DNA of 64,000 nt from Anisodus tanguticus. Lineage: Eukaryota > Streptophyta > Magnoliopsida > Solanales > Solanaceae. The notes below the pieces were generated by a model. That model did not search any database. It had not been told where the DNA came from and worked only from the letters and a program-made list of their open reading frames with translations. The stretch covers positions 43,021,062 through 43,085,061 of the forward strand of contig CM067545.1 in the NCBI GenBank assembly GCA_034509755.1, given 5' to 3'. Shown here in pieces: positions 32,941 to 45,016 of this stretch. The stretch's first letter is position 1. Every line of letters starts with the position of its first letter. A program made the translations under genes and the position numbers.

Positions 32941-34795
32941 TATGGTGATACCTGCTAAGAAAATCAGCTAAAACATTTTTAGTTCCAGATATATTCTTAA
33001 CAATAAAATCATAACAACAAAAGAATGATTGCCATTTTCTTCTTTTATTTAGTTCTGGTAATGGATCTATTCTGTTTGTGATAAACGCCTTTACCTGCGT
33101 ATTATCAGTTCTAACAATAAACTTTACTGGTAGTAAATGGTAATGAAATCTTTTAATTCCAAATTTTACTGCCAATAATTCTTTTTCATTTATGTGATAA
33201 TTCTTTTCATTTGGTTTCCATGTTCCTCCTCCGTATCCACAAATTAATATTTTTTCTTTATCAACATCTTCTTTATCATATGCTATTAGAACGGCTCCCC
33301 ATCCTATGTCACTAGCATCTGTAAAGAGTTCTAATTGGTCTTGATCAGTTGGTACTCTGTGTTTTGGTAATGATTTTACCTTATCCTTAATCTTGTTAAT
33401 CGCCTGGGTGTGCTCTTCTTTCCATTCAAAGGTCACATCCTTTTTAATTAAATCCTGCAGTGGCTTTCTCAAATATGGTAGATCTTTTATATGATCTGCT
33501 GCATAATTGATCACTCCAAGAAATTGCTGTACTTCTCTTTTGTTCTCTAATCGTTCTTTGAAGTTTTTAATCTTTGTTACCACATGTTCCTGTAATTGTA
33601 TTCCCTCGCTATCCACAATGTAGCCTAGGAATTCAATAGTATTCTTGAATATTTCTGATTTCTTTTCTGATAACAGTATTCCATGTTGGTTAATCGTTTC
33701 AATGAATTGCTCTATATGTTTGATATGATCTTCTAAGCTGCCGCTGTAAACTAATATATCATCAACATATATGATACAAAAGTCTGCAAGCTTTCTAAAC
33801 ACTTGATCCATTCTTCTTTGAAAGATTTGCGGTGCATTTTTTTAATCCCATTGGTAGTACATTCCATTCATAGTGTCCTTGAGGAGCACTAAATGCCGTT
33901 AAAGGTTTAGATTCATTAGTCAATTTAATCTGCCAAAATCCACTTTTACAGTCGAATTTGCTAAACCATATCTTATTTCCTAATCTGTTAATGAGATTTC
34001 TTTTATAGGGTAGAAAGTATCCATCAAAAATAGTCTTTTTATTCAATTCTCGATAATCAATTACTAATCTGGCTTTTCCTCGCTTTAGCTCATTATGTTT
34101 CCTTACTAAAAAGGCTGGGCTACTATGAGGACTCTTACTCTCTTTTATTACTTTCATATCTAATAGTTCTTTAATCTGTATTTCGAATTCTTTTTGATCC
34201 GTTGGGCTATATCTTATGGGCTTTGTTCTAACTAAATCACTTGAATCTATTAATTTTATTTCTCCATATATCTTTTCCTTTTCCCAAAGTTGCATTGGAT
34301 TTTCTCCAAAGTTGTTTTTTAACATTCCTAAATACTTCTCTTTTAAAAGCTCTAAATTATTCTGGCGTTCCATTTTAATCGTACATAATCTAATGGTGTT
34401 GATCGGTAATATTCTCTTTAGTATAATCCATTTATTACGGGGGATTGTAGACAAAATGTATTCTTATTAATCATTTGAGTTTTGAAATAATCTAGGAAGT
34501 TGTTTCCTAATAAAACTTGTTGTTTCATATTGTCTAGTTGGTATACGATTGGTATTTTGAAAATAGTTTTTCCTAATACAATTCTCATATTTTCTGCAAT
34601 TATATCTAATTCTTTAGATTGCTCATTAAATCCTGATACCTTAGCTCTATGGATTCTAGATCTTTTCCATCTATGTGATTCTAATACATCTTTTCTAGCT
34701 AAGCATATGTCTGCTCCGCTATCAATGAATATCTTTTGCTTAAGCATTTTATTCGGTTTATATTCTATATGGGTTTCTATATGTATTGCTACCAT
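32933..34795 (-). pseudogene. Pol (PR-RT-RNase H), two frameshifts (D1)
   Basis: Three overlapping open pieces cover the whole protein (34795-34418, 34454-33795, 33811-32933). Breaks: a base lost at about 34440 (CTG to CG) and an extra A at about 33836. The RNase H part is open: D in LFTDASD, E in NEKELL, D in VRTDNT, D in VLADFL. Confidence 0.9.
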
Positions 34796-35114
34796 TTAGT
34801 CGAGTTCATCTAATCTTCTCGTTGAGTTCTTCATCTTGTTCGTATTCCTGTACTTCCTGTCTAACCTCTTCGTTTCTCATTGCTTCTTCGATTAATCTAG
34901 CAATTTCTATTTGCTTCCAATGTATTTTATTCATCTCTTCTCTAATCTTTGCTAATCTCTGGGTAATTTTTCTGTACCTATCATTATAGTACATACTTCC
35001 AGTCTCATTAATCGTAGAAGTTATAATCAGTTTGTGTCTAGTATGTTCTTCGCATTGTATCCAGTATTCTCTTTCTCTCATCAGCTCTCTTTTCTGTCTT
35101 TCTAGCGTATTCAT
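34796..35114 (-). pseudogene. p105, frameshift near its end (D1)
   Basis: Open for about 100 codons; an inserted base near 34820 (CTCG for CTG) changes the last residues. Confidence 0.65.
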
Positions 35115-35115
35115 T

Positions 35116-37181
35116 TTATTCAGAACTATCTTCACTGTCGGATTGTTGGTTGATATAACTTACTTTTTCTGTTTCTGATTCTTCATCTGTTTCACTAATA
35201 TAAAAGTCTTCATAATCATACCATTTATTATTATCTTCTTTAATCTGTTGTAAACTCATTATAAACTGTTCTGTATTTATGTATTTTACTCCTGCCTTCT
35301 TTAGCTTTGGGCACTTATTTGCATAGTGTCCTTTCTCATTGCAATTCCAGCATTTACATTCTTTAACCTTTTCTTCTTTAGTCTTGGTTTTATCTGCTTC
35401 TATAGGGTTTACATTTCTTCTTCTTCTTAATTTTCTTTTATATCTGAATTTATTCCTTGTATCTTGGTTATTTCTATATCTTTTAAACCTCTTTTTCTTA
35501 TAAGGTTTATAATAAGATCTTTTCTTATACTTTTTATATTTATATTTCTTGTCTTTATGATCTCCATCATACTTATCCATGTATTTTCTATGTTTTTTAT
35601 GTTTTCTGTATTTCTTTTCTTTCCTTTTATCATCGCATCCGAATATTAATCTTCTTTCTGTAAATCCACATATCTCTCTCAATCCTATTTTCTTATCTTT
35701 TTTAATCTTTTGCTGTAATCTATATTCTTCGCATTTTCTCATTAGATATGCTCTTAAGACGCGTATTCTTTCTCCTAGGGTGTTTTCCTTAGGTTCTAAC
35801 TGTACGTATTCTTTTGATATCTCGATATTATATGGTATAGGTAAATGATCATAATATAGTTGTTGATAAATTATTCCTTCTTCTGGTAAAAATCTAGCTT
35901 CATAAAAGAATTTACTAAAGCTAATCGTGTATTCGGCAATTTGTTAATCTTACAACATCTCATATTATTCAGGTTCATAATAATCTCTGTTTTCCTTTCT
36001 GCTAATACATTTTCTCGGGCTACTAACCATTTTTCGCCTAAGAATTCTCTTTTTAATAGTAAATCGAAAATCATTAACATTGATTTCCAATCTGTTGCAT
36101 GGCTTAAAACTTCTCCTCTCAGCTGATATGCTATTGATTCTATCCAATATGCTGCTTTTCCGATTAATGTCTTAGATATTAAATCATACATGTAATCTAG
36201 GTTTTCTGTCTGAGTGCTATTCATTAATGCTATATACATTCCTAAATTCCAGTCTGTAATTCTTCTTCCTACTTCTTGTTCATCATACACATTGTCTAAT
36301 TCTAGAAAATATCCGTTATAATTTACTCCTTGGGTCATTGATCCTACAAATTCTTTGAATTCTGCTTGCTGTCCTATAGGTATATGATCTGGTAATCTTG
36401 TAGTCCTTCTATTTATGACTTCTAGATTAGGGTCTATTAAGTCTTCTTCCGGATAGTCATCTGCATCTTCATTAATTATATTTTCTGATTCAATTTCCGT
36501 TTCTATAGGTCCATTGTAATCATCTTCTATATCACTATCTGGTTCTTCTTCTATTATCGCATTTACTCTTTTTCTGTGGTGTAAAGCTTCTAATATTTGG
36601 TTATTTTCTTTTATTATTTCTGTGTCTTCGGAGTTTTCTTCTTCTATGAACTCTACTACTTGTAATTCTTGGCTAGGTTGTTCATTATTATCTGTACTAC
36701 TGCTACTCGAGTCAGTTTCATCACTTAATCTTATCTTTCGTACTTTTTTCTTTTTATTTTTTAATTCAGCTAATTGTTCTCTCAGGATTTGTATTTCTTC
36801 TCTGAGTTCTAATACTTCTTGTTTTACTTCTTTTAATTCTTCCTTTGTTTCTCTTAGTTCTACTTTTGTTTCTTTTAGAAGAGTATTCGTATTCTTATGC
36901 TTTCTCTTATACTTTTTGTATTTGTCATACCATTCTGCATTATCGCTTGATTTTAAGTTTAAATTTTCTAGTTTTAATTCACTAATATGTCGTTCTTGTT
37001 TATCCAATCTCAGATTTAGGTATTCATAAGTCGTTTTTTCTGTTTCCTTTACGGGCATTTTTACTTCTTTAGGATTTTCTTCCTTTATAGGTTTTGATCT
37101 TATAGGCTCGTATTTATGTCTTTCTTTTTCTATAATATCTTTACCGTGAGTTTTTAAGAACGTAATCGCACTTGGTTCCAT
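35116..37181 (-). pseudogene. Coat protein, one frameshift; reference copy (D1)
   Basis: About 688 codons, broken once near 35935, where CAG reads CG. Order: basic N-terminus (1-60); strong coiled coil (about 65-150, with KETKVELRETKEELKEVKQE); acidic region (about 155-245, many Glu/Asp/Ser); capsid core (about 250-480, including GYFLELDNVYDEQEVGRR); Lys/Arg-rich tract (about 510-590); CCHC knuckle CWNCNEKGHYANKC at about 610; acidic Ser-rich tail. The core, basic tract and knuckle are typical of caulimovirid coat proteins, which bind the pregenomic RNA through the knuckle. The length and the N-terminal coiled coil are unusual for the family. Confidence 0.88.
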
Positions 37182-37546
37182 TAGAACTTTCCTTCTTTAT
37201 TCAGTTTTGCTATTCCGTCTAAAGTTTCTATTACCTCTTTTGATAATCTAGGCTTTATTTTACTGATATCTACCATTATCGGTATTTTACTTCTTCTCCA
37301 AGCATCTATTGGTACTATTTCTGGTTTATGCGTAGTTGTCCTTGCTATAGTTGTTTCCTTGCTTGTACTTGCTTCTTTCCTAGGTTCTTTTTGTTTACCT
37401 TTGCTTTTTTCTTCTAATAACATATTCAATTTTTCTAATATTAATTTAAACGTTGGTATTTCTGATACATTCCATAAGTTAGTTAATTCTTCTCTAATCA
37501 TTTGTTCCAATTTCTGATCGGGCTGGTCTACGGATCTTTTCTTCAT
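37181..37546 (-). CDS. Truncated p145 fused to the leader ORF start (D1)
   Basis: 121 aa. The first 13 codons come from the leader upstream ORF (MKKRSVDQPDQKL). The rest is p145 from QMIREEL onward, joined in frame by the PBS-anchored deletion at 37506/37507. It lacks the first 35 or so residues of p145 but keeps most of the coiled coil and the basic C-terminus. The promoter at 38239 lies upstream. Within-copy change: EPRKE for EPSEE. Confidence 0.65.
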   Translation of the reverse strand: MKKRSVDQPDQKLEQMIREELTNLWNVSEIPTFKLILEKLNMLLEEKSKGKQKEPRKEASTSKETTIARTTTHKPEIVPIDAWRRSKIPIMVDISKIKPRLSKEVIETLDGIAKLNKEGKF

Positions 37547-38213
37547 CTATATACCCCTAGAGGCTAGAACATAGACGGTAATCTGTTTAATCAAACATTT
37601 TTCAGAGTTAATCATATGATAAGCATGTAATCGGGTAGGTAATCTTAAGGGTATTCTTAAGTTCTTCATCATTTTTTATTAATCAAGTCTATAATCCTAT
37701 ATCAAACATTCAAACATCAACAGTATAATCTATATCAATGTCGGAACAGTATAATCATAATCTAATATCAACATCTAAGCAAAGATAATAACAAGATAAT
37801 ATACTTATCAAAATCATAATTAGAAACACATAGTTCAAGCACATACCTTTCAATGAGATAATCAAATCACCAAAGTAGTCTCTACCCTCCTATGGCTGTA
37901 TTTCCCCTTTGCCTTCCGCCGTGGGTACTCTTTCGCCTGGGAGCATGGGAGTCGATTATGGGTATCCTCTCGATCGTCTTCCCCGCCGGTGTTGTCCTTT
38001 TACTAGTATGGTTCTAATCATAAGTTTTCAAAGTATTTAATCTATGTCTTTATGATACTCTTAGTTAATATAAGATTATTCTTAAGGTGTTCTTGGATGA
38101 TATTCGATTAGTCTTATGATGTTCTTGGATGACCTTTGGATTATAGACTAAAGGGTTCTTTAGCTAAACATAGAGAGAATTTGTGTAAGGATTGTATTTC
38201 AGAATTTTTCGAA
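37507..38213 (-). promoter_or_regulatory. Leader fused to truncated p145 (D2 promoter side)
   Basis: Leader with AATAAA at 37675-37680; only two PBS bases remain (ATTGG, then p145). This RNA could not be primed by tRNA-Met at the usual site. Confidence 0.7.
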
Positions 38214-38238
38214 TGATCCTTCGTCTTGACAAGAGGCT

Positions 38239-38575
38239 CCTTATATAGATAACCTCGACTATTCACTATTCATTGCTTTTTAAAAGTAAACAGTATTATT
38301 TTTTCAAAAGTCGTAAAGTAAACAGTAATCAAACAGTAATCAGACAAAATACTTTTACAAAAGTCATAAAGGCTACAGTGTCCACAGTGCCTTGTCTGCT
38401 CCTTTCCGTAAAGTTGTTTTGTCGTTTAGTCTTTTGCTTTCCAAAAAGTCGTAAAGGCAACAGTGCCTGTCTGCTACTTTCCGTAAAGCTGTTTTGTCAG
38501 TATTCAGTTATCCTGTCAGCTGTCCATTCTGCCTTTGGCGTTATCCGGCGATTTGGTCAGCTGTCATAATCTGGC
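38239..38575 (-). promoter_or_regulatory. Pregenomic RNA promoter (D2)
   Basis: TATATAAGG on the minus strand at 38239-38247; drives the genes of block D1. Confidence 0.7.
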
Positions 38576-38708
38576 ATGACTTTCTTGTGAGAAATGTCAT
38601 TTTCTTGGCGGGCTGCTGTTCTGTTTATTACTTTCCGGCTGTCCGGTTAGTAATCTTTTGGAAATATCTGTTGTGGATATTCCGTGATATTCAATTGTAA
38701 TCATCTTT

Positions 38709-39113
38709 TTGGGCCGTAAGGCCATAATCATATTGGGCACTAAGGCCTCTTTCATTTGGGCTTTCTGTAGTTTAAACTACATTGGGCCATATTCTTCTGG
38801 GTCTGTTATGACCTCTTTTCTGAGTTAACAGTGTTTAATTAGTTTTGGGTCGTGAGACCATAATCTTTGGGCCATAAGGCCATAATCCTTTTGGGTCCTG
38901 AGGACCTCTTTTTCTAGGTTACAAGTAGTAAACTACATGCTCCCTGCCATGATAATCTTTTTTGGGCTTTACCGTAGTATGAAACACTACGTTGGGCCAT
39001 AATCTGGTTTGGGCCATAAGCCTCTTTTAGATTTCAAATAGATTAAATCTAAATGATATCTTTAATAATCTTTTGGGCTGTTAAGCCATAATCTTTTCAG
39101 GCCATAAGGCCTT
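38709..39113 (-). repeat. Intergenic array of short hairpins (D2)
   Basis: All stems of the U1 version present. Confidence 0.7.
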
Positions 39114-39219
39114 TTCGCTAGGGTTTACATTGTACCTGCCAAAATAATCAGTTTTCCCTCCTCATTCAAAAGGATCAGGATGAAATCAAAATATATTTGG
39201 TTTCTTTTATATTAATCAC

Positions 39220-39526
39220 CTAATAATGTGATGAGTAGTCTTTGAGTAGCCAATCAGCAACTCGTATGCTTGTTTCTCTTCCATTTATTAGATATTTAAT
39301 ATAATCAATAGTTCGATAAATGCTAATCATTTTATTCACTATTACTTGTCTGACAATTATGTTGCCTTGATTATCTAGTAATTCGGATGGCTTCATTTCG
39401 TTGTAATAGAGTAATTCTTTCCGGGCTATCTTTAGTTTTTCACAAAGGATATTCCTTTCAATGACATATTGCAACCTTTGTCTCTATTCGCTTCTCGATT
39501 TGGTTGAATGAAGGATAGGTTTTCAT
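39220..39526 (-). pseudogene. p12, interrupted (D2)
   Basis: Shifted near 39475-39505; open from the internal Met onward. Confidence 0.62.
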
Positions 39527-39717
39527 ACTGATCTTTCGCCGCTGCTAATCTTGAGATGTTTCCTTAGCTTGCTGTTGCATAAAACATCATGGTTAATCAT
39601 AAACATTAATAATATAATCTTGAGATATTTCCTCAGCTTGCTGCTGCATAAAATATCATAGTTAGTTAAATAATCTTTGTTAGTCTTCTTGGCTATAGTC
39701 TCTTTTTGTTTAGTCAT
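39523..39717 (-). CDS. p8 (D2)
   Basis: Open, identical to U1. Confidence 0.58.
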   Translation of the reverse strand: MTKQKETIAKKTNKDYLTNYDILCSSKLRKYLKIILLMFMINHDVLCNSKLRKHLKISSGERSV

Positions 39718-41575
39718 TATGGTGATACCTGCTAAGAAAATCAGCTAAAACATTTTTAGTTCCAGATATATTCTTAACAATAAAATCATAACAACAAAAG
39801 AATGATTGCCATTTTCTTCTTTTATTCAATTCTGGTAATGGATCTATTCTGTTTGTAATAAATGACTTTACCTGAGTATTATCAGTTCTAACAATAAACT
39901 TTACTGGTAGTAAATGGTAATGAAATCTTTTAATTCCAAATTTTACCGCCAATAATTCCTTTTCATTTATGTGATAATTCTTCTCATTAGGTTTCCATGT
40001 TCCTCCTCCATATCCACAAATTAATATCTTTTCTTTATCAACATCTTCTTTATCATATGCTATTAGAACGGCTCCCCATCCTATGTCACTAGCATCTGTA
40101 AAGAGTTCTAATTGGTCTTGATCAGTTGGTACTCTGTGTTTTGGTAATGATTTTACCTTATCCTTAATCTTGTTAATCGCCTGGTGTGCTCTTCTTTCCA
40201 TTCAAAGGTCACATCCTTTTTAATTAAATCTGCAGTGGCTTTCTCAAATATGGTAGATCTTTTATATGATCTCTTTGCATAATTGATCACTCCAAGAAAT
40301 TGCTTTGTACTTCTCTTTTGTTCTCTAATCGTTCTTTGAAGTTTTTAATCTTTGTTACCACATGTTCTGTAATTGTATTCCCTCGCTATCCACAATGTAG
40401 CCTAGGAATTCAATAGTATTCTTGAATATTTCGATTTCTTTTCTCGATAATAACGTATTCCATGTTGGTTAATCGTTTCAATGAATTGCTCTATATGTTT
40501 GATATGATCTTCTAAGCTGCCGCTGTAAACTAATATATCATCAACATATATGATACAAAAGTCTGCAAGCTTTCTAAACACTTGATCCATTCTTCTTTGA
40601 AAGATTTGCGGTGCATTTTTTAATCCCATTGGTAGTACATTCCATTCATAGTGTCCTTGAGGAGCACTAAATGCCGTTAAAGGTTTAGATTCATTAGTCA
40701 ATTTAATCTGCCAAAATCTACTTTTACAGTCGAATTTGCTAAACCATTTTTTATTTCCTAATCTGTTAATGAGATTTCTTTTATAGGGTAGAAAGTATCC
40801 ATCAAAAATAGTCTTTTTATTCAATTCTCGATAATCAATTACTAATCTGGCTTTTCCTCGCTTTAGCTCATTATGTTTCCTTACTAAAAAGGCTGGGCTA
40901 CTATGAGGACTCTTACTCTCTTTTATTACTTTCATATCTAATAGTTCTTTAATCTGTATTTCGAATTCTTTTTGATCCGTTGGGCTATATCTTATGGGTT
41001 TTGTTCTAACTAAATCACTTGAGTCTATTAATTTTATTTCTCCATATATCTTTTCCTTTTCCCAAAGTTGCATTTGATTTTCTCCAAAGTTGTTTTTTAA
41101 CATTCCTAAATACTTCTCTTTTAAAAGCTCTAAATTATTCTGGCGTTCCATTTTAATCGTACATAATCTAATGGTGTTGACTGGTAATATTCTCTTTAGT
41201 ATAATCCATTTATTACAGGGGGATTGTAGACAAAATGTATTCTTATTAATCACTTGAGTTTTGAAATAATCTAGGAAGTTGTTTTCTAATAAAACTTGTT
41301 GTTTCATATTGTCTAGTTGGTATACGATTGGTATTTTGAAAATAGTTTTTCCTAATACAATTCTCATATTTTCTGCAATTATATCTAATTCTTTAGATTG
41401 CTCATTAAATCCTCGATACCTTAGCTCTATGGATTCTAGATCTTTTCCATCTATGTGATTCTAATACATCTTTTCTAGCTAAGCATATGTCTGCTCCGCT
41501 ATCAATGAATATCTTTTGCTTAAGCATTTTATTCGGTTTATATTCTATATGGGTTTCTATATGTATTGCTACCAT
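39710..41575 (-). pseudogene. Pol (PR-RT-RNase H), interrupted (D2)
   Basis: U3-type haplotype, six A's. The 321 codons from 41367 are open and include the RT core with YVDD. Breaks near 41414, 40440, 40380, 40303, 40271 and 40182. Arg replaces Gly in DCKSRFWQI, shared with D3. Confidence 0.88.
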
Positions 41576-41893
41576 TTAGTCAGGTTCATCTAATCTTCTG
41601 TTGAGTTCTTCATCTTGTTCGTATTCTGTACTTCTGTCTAACCTCTTCGTTTCTCATTGCTTCTTCGATTAATCTAGTAATTTCTATTTGCTTCCAATGT
41701 ATTTTATTCATCTCTTCTCTAATCTTTGCTAATCTCTCGGGTAATTTTTCTGTACCTATCATTATAGTACATACTTCCGATCTCATTAATCGTAGAAGTT
41801 ATAATCGGTTTGTATCTAGTATGTTCTTCGCATTGTATCCAGTATTCTCTTTCTCTCATCGACTCTCTTTTTCTGTCTTTCTAGCGTATTCAT
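41576..41893 (-). pseudogene. p105, interrupted (D2)
   Basis: Several indels at CTG/CAG sites (about 41630, 41738, 41779, 41873). Confidence 0.68.
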
Positions 41894-41894
41894 T

Positions 41895-43960
41895 TTATTC
41901 GAACTATCTTCACTGTCGGATTGTTGGTTGATATAACTTACTTTTTCTGTTTCTGATTCTTCATCTGTTTCACTAATATAAAAGTCTTCATAATCATACC
42001 ATTTATTATTATCTTCTTTAATCTGTTGTAAACTCATTATAAACTGTTCGTATTTATGTATTTTACTCCTGCCTTCTTTAGCTTTGGGCACTTATTTGCA
42101 TAGTGTCCTTTCTCATTGCAATTCCAGCATTTACATTCTTTAACCTTTTCTTCTTTAGTCTTGGTTTTATCTGCTTCTATAGGGTTTACATTTCTTCTTC
42201 TTCTTAATTTTCTTTTATATCTGAATTTATTCCTTGTATCTTGGTTATTTCTATATCTTTTAAACCTCTTTTTCTTATAAGGTTTATAATTAGATCTTTT
42301 CTTATACTTTTTATATTTATATTTCTTGTCTTTATGATCTCCATCATACTTATCCATGTATTTTCTATGTTTTTTATGTTTTCTCGTATTTCTTTTCTTT
42401 CCTTTTATCATCGCATCCGAATATTAATCTTCTTTACGTAAATCCACATATCTCTCTCAATCCTATTTTCTTATCTTTTTTAATCTTTTGCTGTAATCTA
42501 TATTCTTCGCATTTTCTCATTAGATATGCTCTTAAGACGCGTATTCTTTCTCCTAGGGTGTTTTCCTTAGGTTCTAACTGTACGTATTCTTTTGATATCT
42601 CGATATTATATGGTATAGGTAAATGATCATAATATAGTCATGATAAATTATTCCTTCTTCTGGTAAAAATCTAGCTTCATAAAAGAATTTACTAAAGCTA
42701 ATCGTGTATTCTGGCAATTTGTTAATCTTACAACATCTCATATTATTCAGGTTCATAATAATCTCTGTTTTCCTTTCTGCTAATACATTTTCTCGGGCTA
42801 CTAACCATTTTTCGCCTAAGAATTCTCTTTTTAATAGTAAATCGAAAATCATTAACATTGATTTCCAATCTGTTGCATGGCTTAAAACTTCTCCTCTCAG
42901 CTGATATGCTATTGATTCTATCCAATATGCTGCTTTTCCGATTAATGTCTTAGATATTAAATCATACATGTAATCTAGGTTTTCTGTCTGAGTGCTATTC
43001 ATTAATGCTATATACATTCCTAAATTCCAGTCTGTAATTCTTCTTCCTACTTCTTGTTCATCATACACATTGTCTAATTCTAGAAAATATCCGTTATAAT
43101 TTACTCCTTGGGTCATTGATCCTACAAATTCTTTGAATTCTGCTTGCTGTCCTATAGGTATATGATCTGGTAATCTTGTAGTCCTTCTATTTATGACTTC
43201 TAGATTAGGGTCTATTAAGTCTTCTTCCGGATAGTCATCTGCATCTTCATTAATTATATTTTCTGATTCAATTTCCGTTTCTATAGGTCCATTGTAATCA
43301 TCTTCTATATCACTATCTGGTTCTTCTTCTATTATCGCATTTACTCTTTTTCTGTGGTGTAAAGCTTCTAATATTTGGTTATTTTCTTTTATTATTTCTG
43401 TGTCTTCGGAGTTTTCTTCTTCTATGAACTCTACTACTTGTAATTCTTGGCTAGGTTGTTCATTATTATCTGTACTACTGCTACTCGAGTCAGTTTCATC
43501 ACTTAATCTTATCTTTCGTACTTTTTTCTTTTTATTTTTTAATTCACTAATTGTTCTCTCGTGGATTTGTATTTCTTCTCTGAGTTCTAATACTTCTTGT
43601 TTTACTTCTTTTAATTCTTCCTTTGTTTCTCTTAGTTCTACTTTTGTTTCTTTTAGAAGAGTATTCGTATTCTTATGCTTTCTCTTATACTTTTTGTATT
43701 TGTCATACCATTCTGCATTATCGCTTGATTTTAAGTTTAAATTTTCTAGTTTTAATTCACTAATATGTCGTTCTTGTTTATCCAATCTCAGATTTAGGTA
43801 TTCATAAGTCGTTTTTTCTCGTTTCCTTTACGGGCATTTTTACTTCTTTAGGATTTTCTTCCTTTATAGGTTTTGATCTTATAGGCTCGTATTTATGTCT
43901 TTCTTTTTCTATAATATCTTTACCGTGAGTTTTTAAGAACGTAATCGCGCTTGGTTCCAT
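41895..43960 (-). pseudogene. Coat protein, interrupted (D2)
   Basis: Breaks near 43820, 42640, 42437, 42385, 42050 and 41900. The stretch 43785-42574 (coiled coil, acidic region, core) is open, and the knuckle is intact. Confidence 0.86.
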
Positions 43961-44324
43961 TAGAACTTTCCTTCTTTATTCAGTTTTGCTATTCCGTCTA
44001 AAGTTTCTATTACCTCTTTTGATAATCTAGGCTTTATTTTACTGATATCTACCATTATCGGTATTTTACTTCTTCTCCAAGCATCTATTGGTACTATTTA
44101 CGGTTTATGCGTAGTTGTCCTTGCTATAGTTGTTTCCTTGCTTGTACTTGCTTCTTCACTAGGTTCTTTTTGTTTACCTTTGCTTTTTTCTTCTAATAAC
44201 ATATTCAATTTTTCTAATATTAATTTAAACGTTGGTATTTCTGATACATTCCATAAGTTAGTTAATTCTTCTCTAATCATTTGTTCCAATTTCGATCGGG
44301 TTTGTCTACGGATCTTTTCTTCAT
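43960..44324 (-). pseudogene. Truncated p145 with leader start, interrupted (D2)
   Basis: Same fusion as D1, with a base lost in TTCGATCGGG (about 44292) and an in-frame stop near 44099 (TTTACGG for TTCTGG). Confidence 0.6.
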
Positions 44325-44991
44325 CTATATACCCCTAGAGGCTAGAACATAGACGGTAATCTGTTTAATCAAACATTTTTCAGAGTTAATCATATGATAA
44401 GCATGTAATCGGGTAGGTAATCTTAAGGGTATTCTTAAGTTCTTCATCATTTTTTATTAATCAAGTCTATAATCCTATATCAAACATTCAAACATCAACA
44501 AGTATAATCTATATCAATGTCGGAACAAGTATAATCATAATCTAATATCAACATCTAAGCAAAGATAATAACAAGATAATATACTTATCAAAATCATAAT
44601 TAGAAACACATAGTTCAAGCACATACCTTTCAGCAGATAATCAAATCACCAAAGTAGTCTCTACCCTCCTATGGCCTGTATTTCCCCTTTGCCTTCCGCC
44701 GTGGGTACTCTTTCACCTGGGAGCATGGGAGTCAGTTATGGGTATCCTCTGATCGTCTTCCTGCCGGTGTTGTCCTTTTACTAGTATGGTTCTAATCATA
44801 AGTTTTCAAAGTATTTAATCTATGTCTTTATGATACTCTTAGTTAATATAAGATTATTCTTAAGGTGTTCTTGGATGATATTCGATTAGTCTTATGATGT
44901 TCTTGGATGACCTTTGGATTATAGACTAAAGGGTTCTTTAGCTAAACATAGAGAGAATTTGTGTAAGGATTGTATTTCAGAATTTTTCGAA
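44286..44991 (-). promoter_or_regulatory. Leader fused to truncated p145 (D3 promoter side)
   Basis: AATAAA at 44453-44458; PBS lost at 44285/44286. Confidence 0.7.
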
Positions 44992-45016
44992 TGATCCTTC
45001 GTCTTGACAAGAGGCT

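Larger units (their letters stand above)
30761..37530 (-). mobile_element. Deleted pararetrovirus unit D1 (6.8 kb, minus strand)
   Basis: Read on the minus strand: truncated p145, CP, p105, Pol, p8, p12, intergenic hairpins, promoter and leader, ending at the spacer. Everything from the PBS through p106, p124, MP, p76 and the first third of p145 is missing. The best CP copy of the window is here. Pol carries the U1/U2 haplotype. Confidence 0.93.
37531..44308 (-). mobile_element. Deleted pararetrovirus unit D2 (6.8 kb, minus strand)
   Basis: Same gene content and same PBS-anchored deletion as D1, head-to-tail with it. Pol has the U3 haplotype. Nearly identical to D3 over most of its length, including the promoter and the RNase H region, which suggests recent duplication or conversion between the two. 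Confidence 0.93.

Noticed and set aside
37181..37546. RNA splicing as origin of the leader-p145 join
   Set aside because: The removed segment does not begin with GT and end with AG at the observed break; the left edge is the PBS instead.
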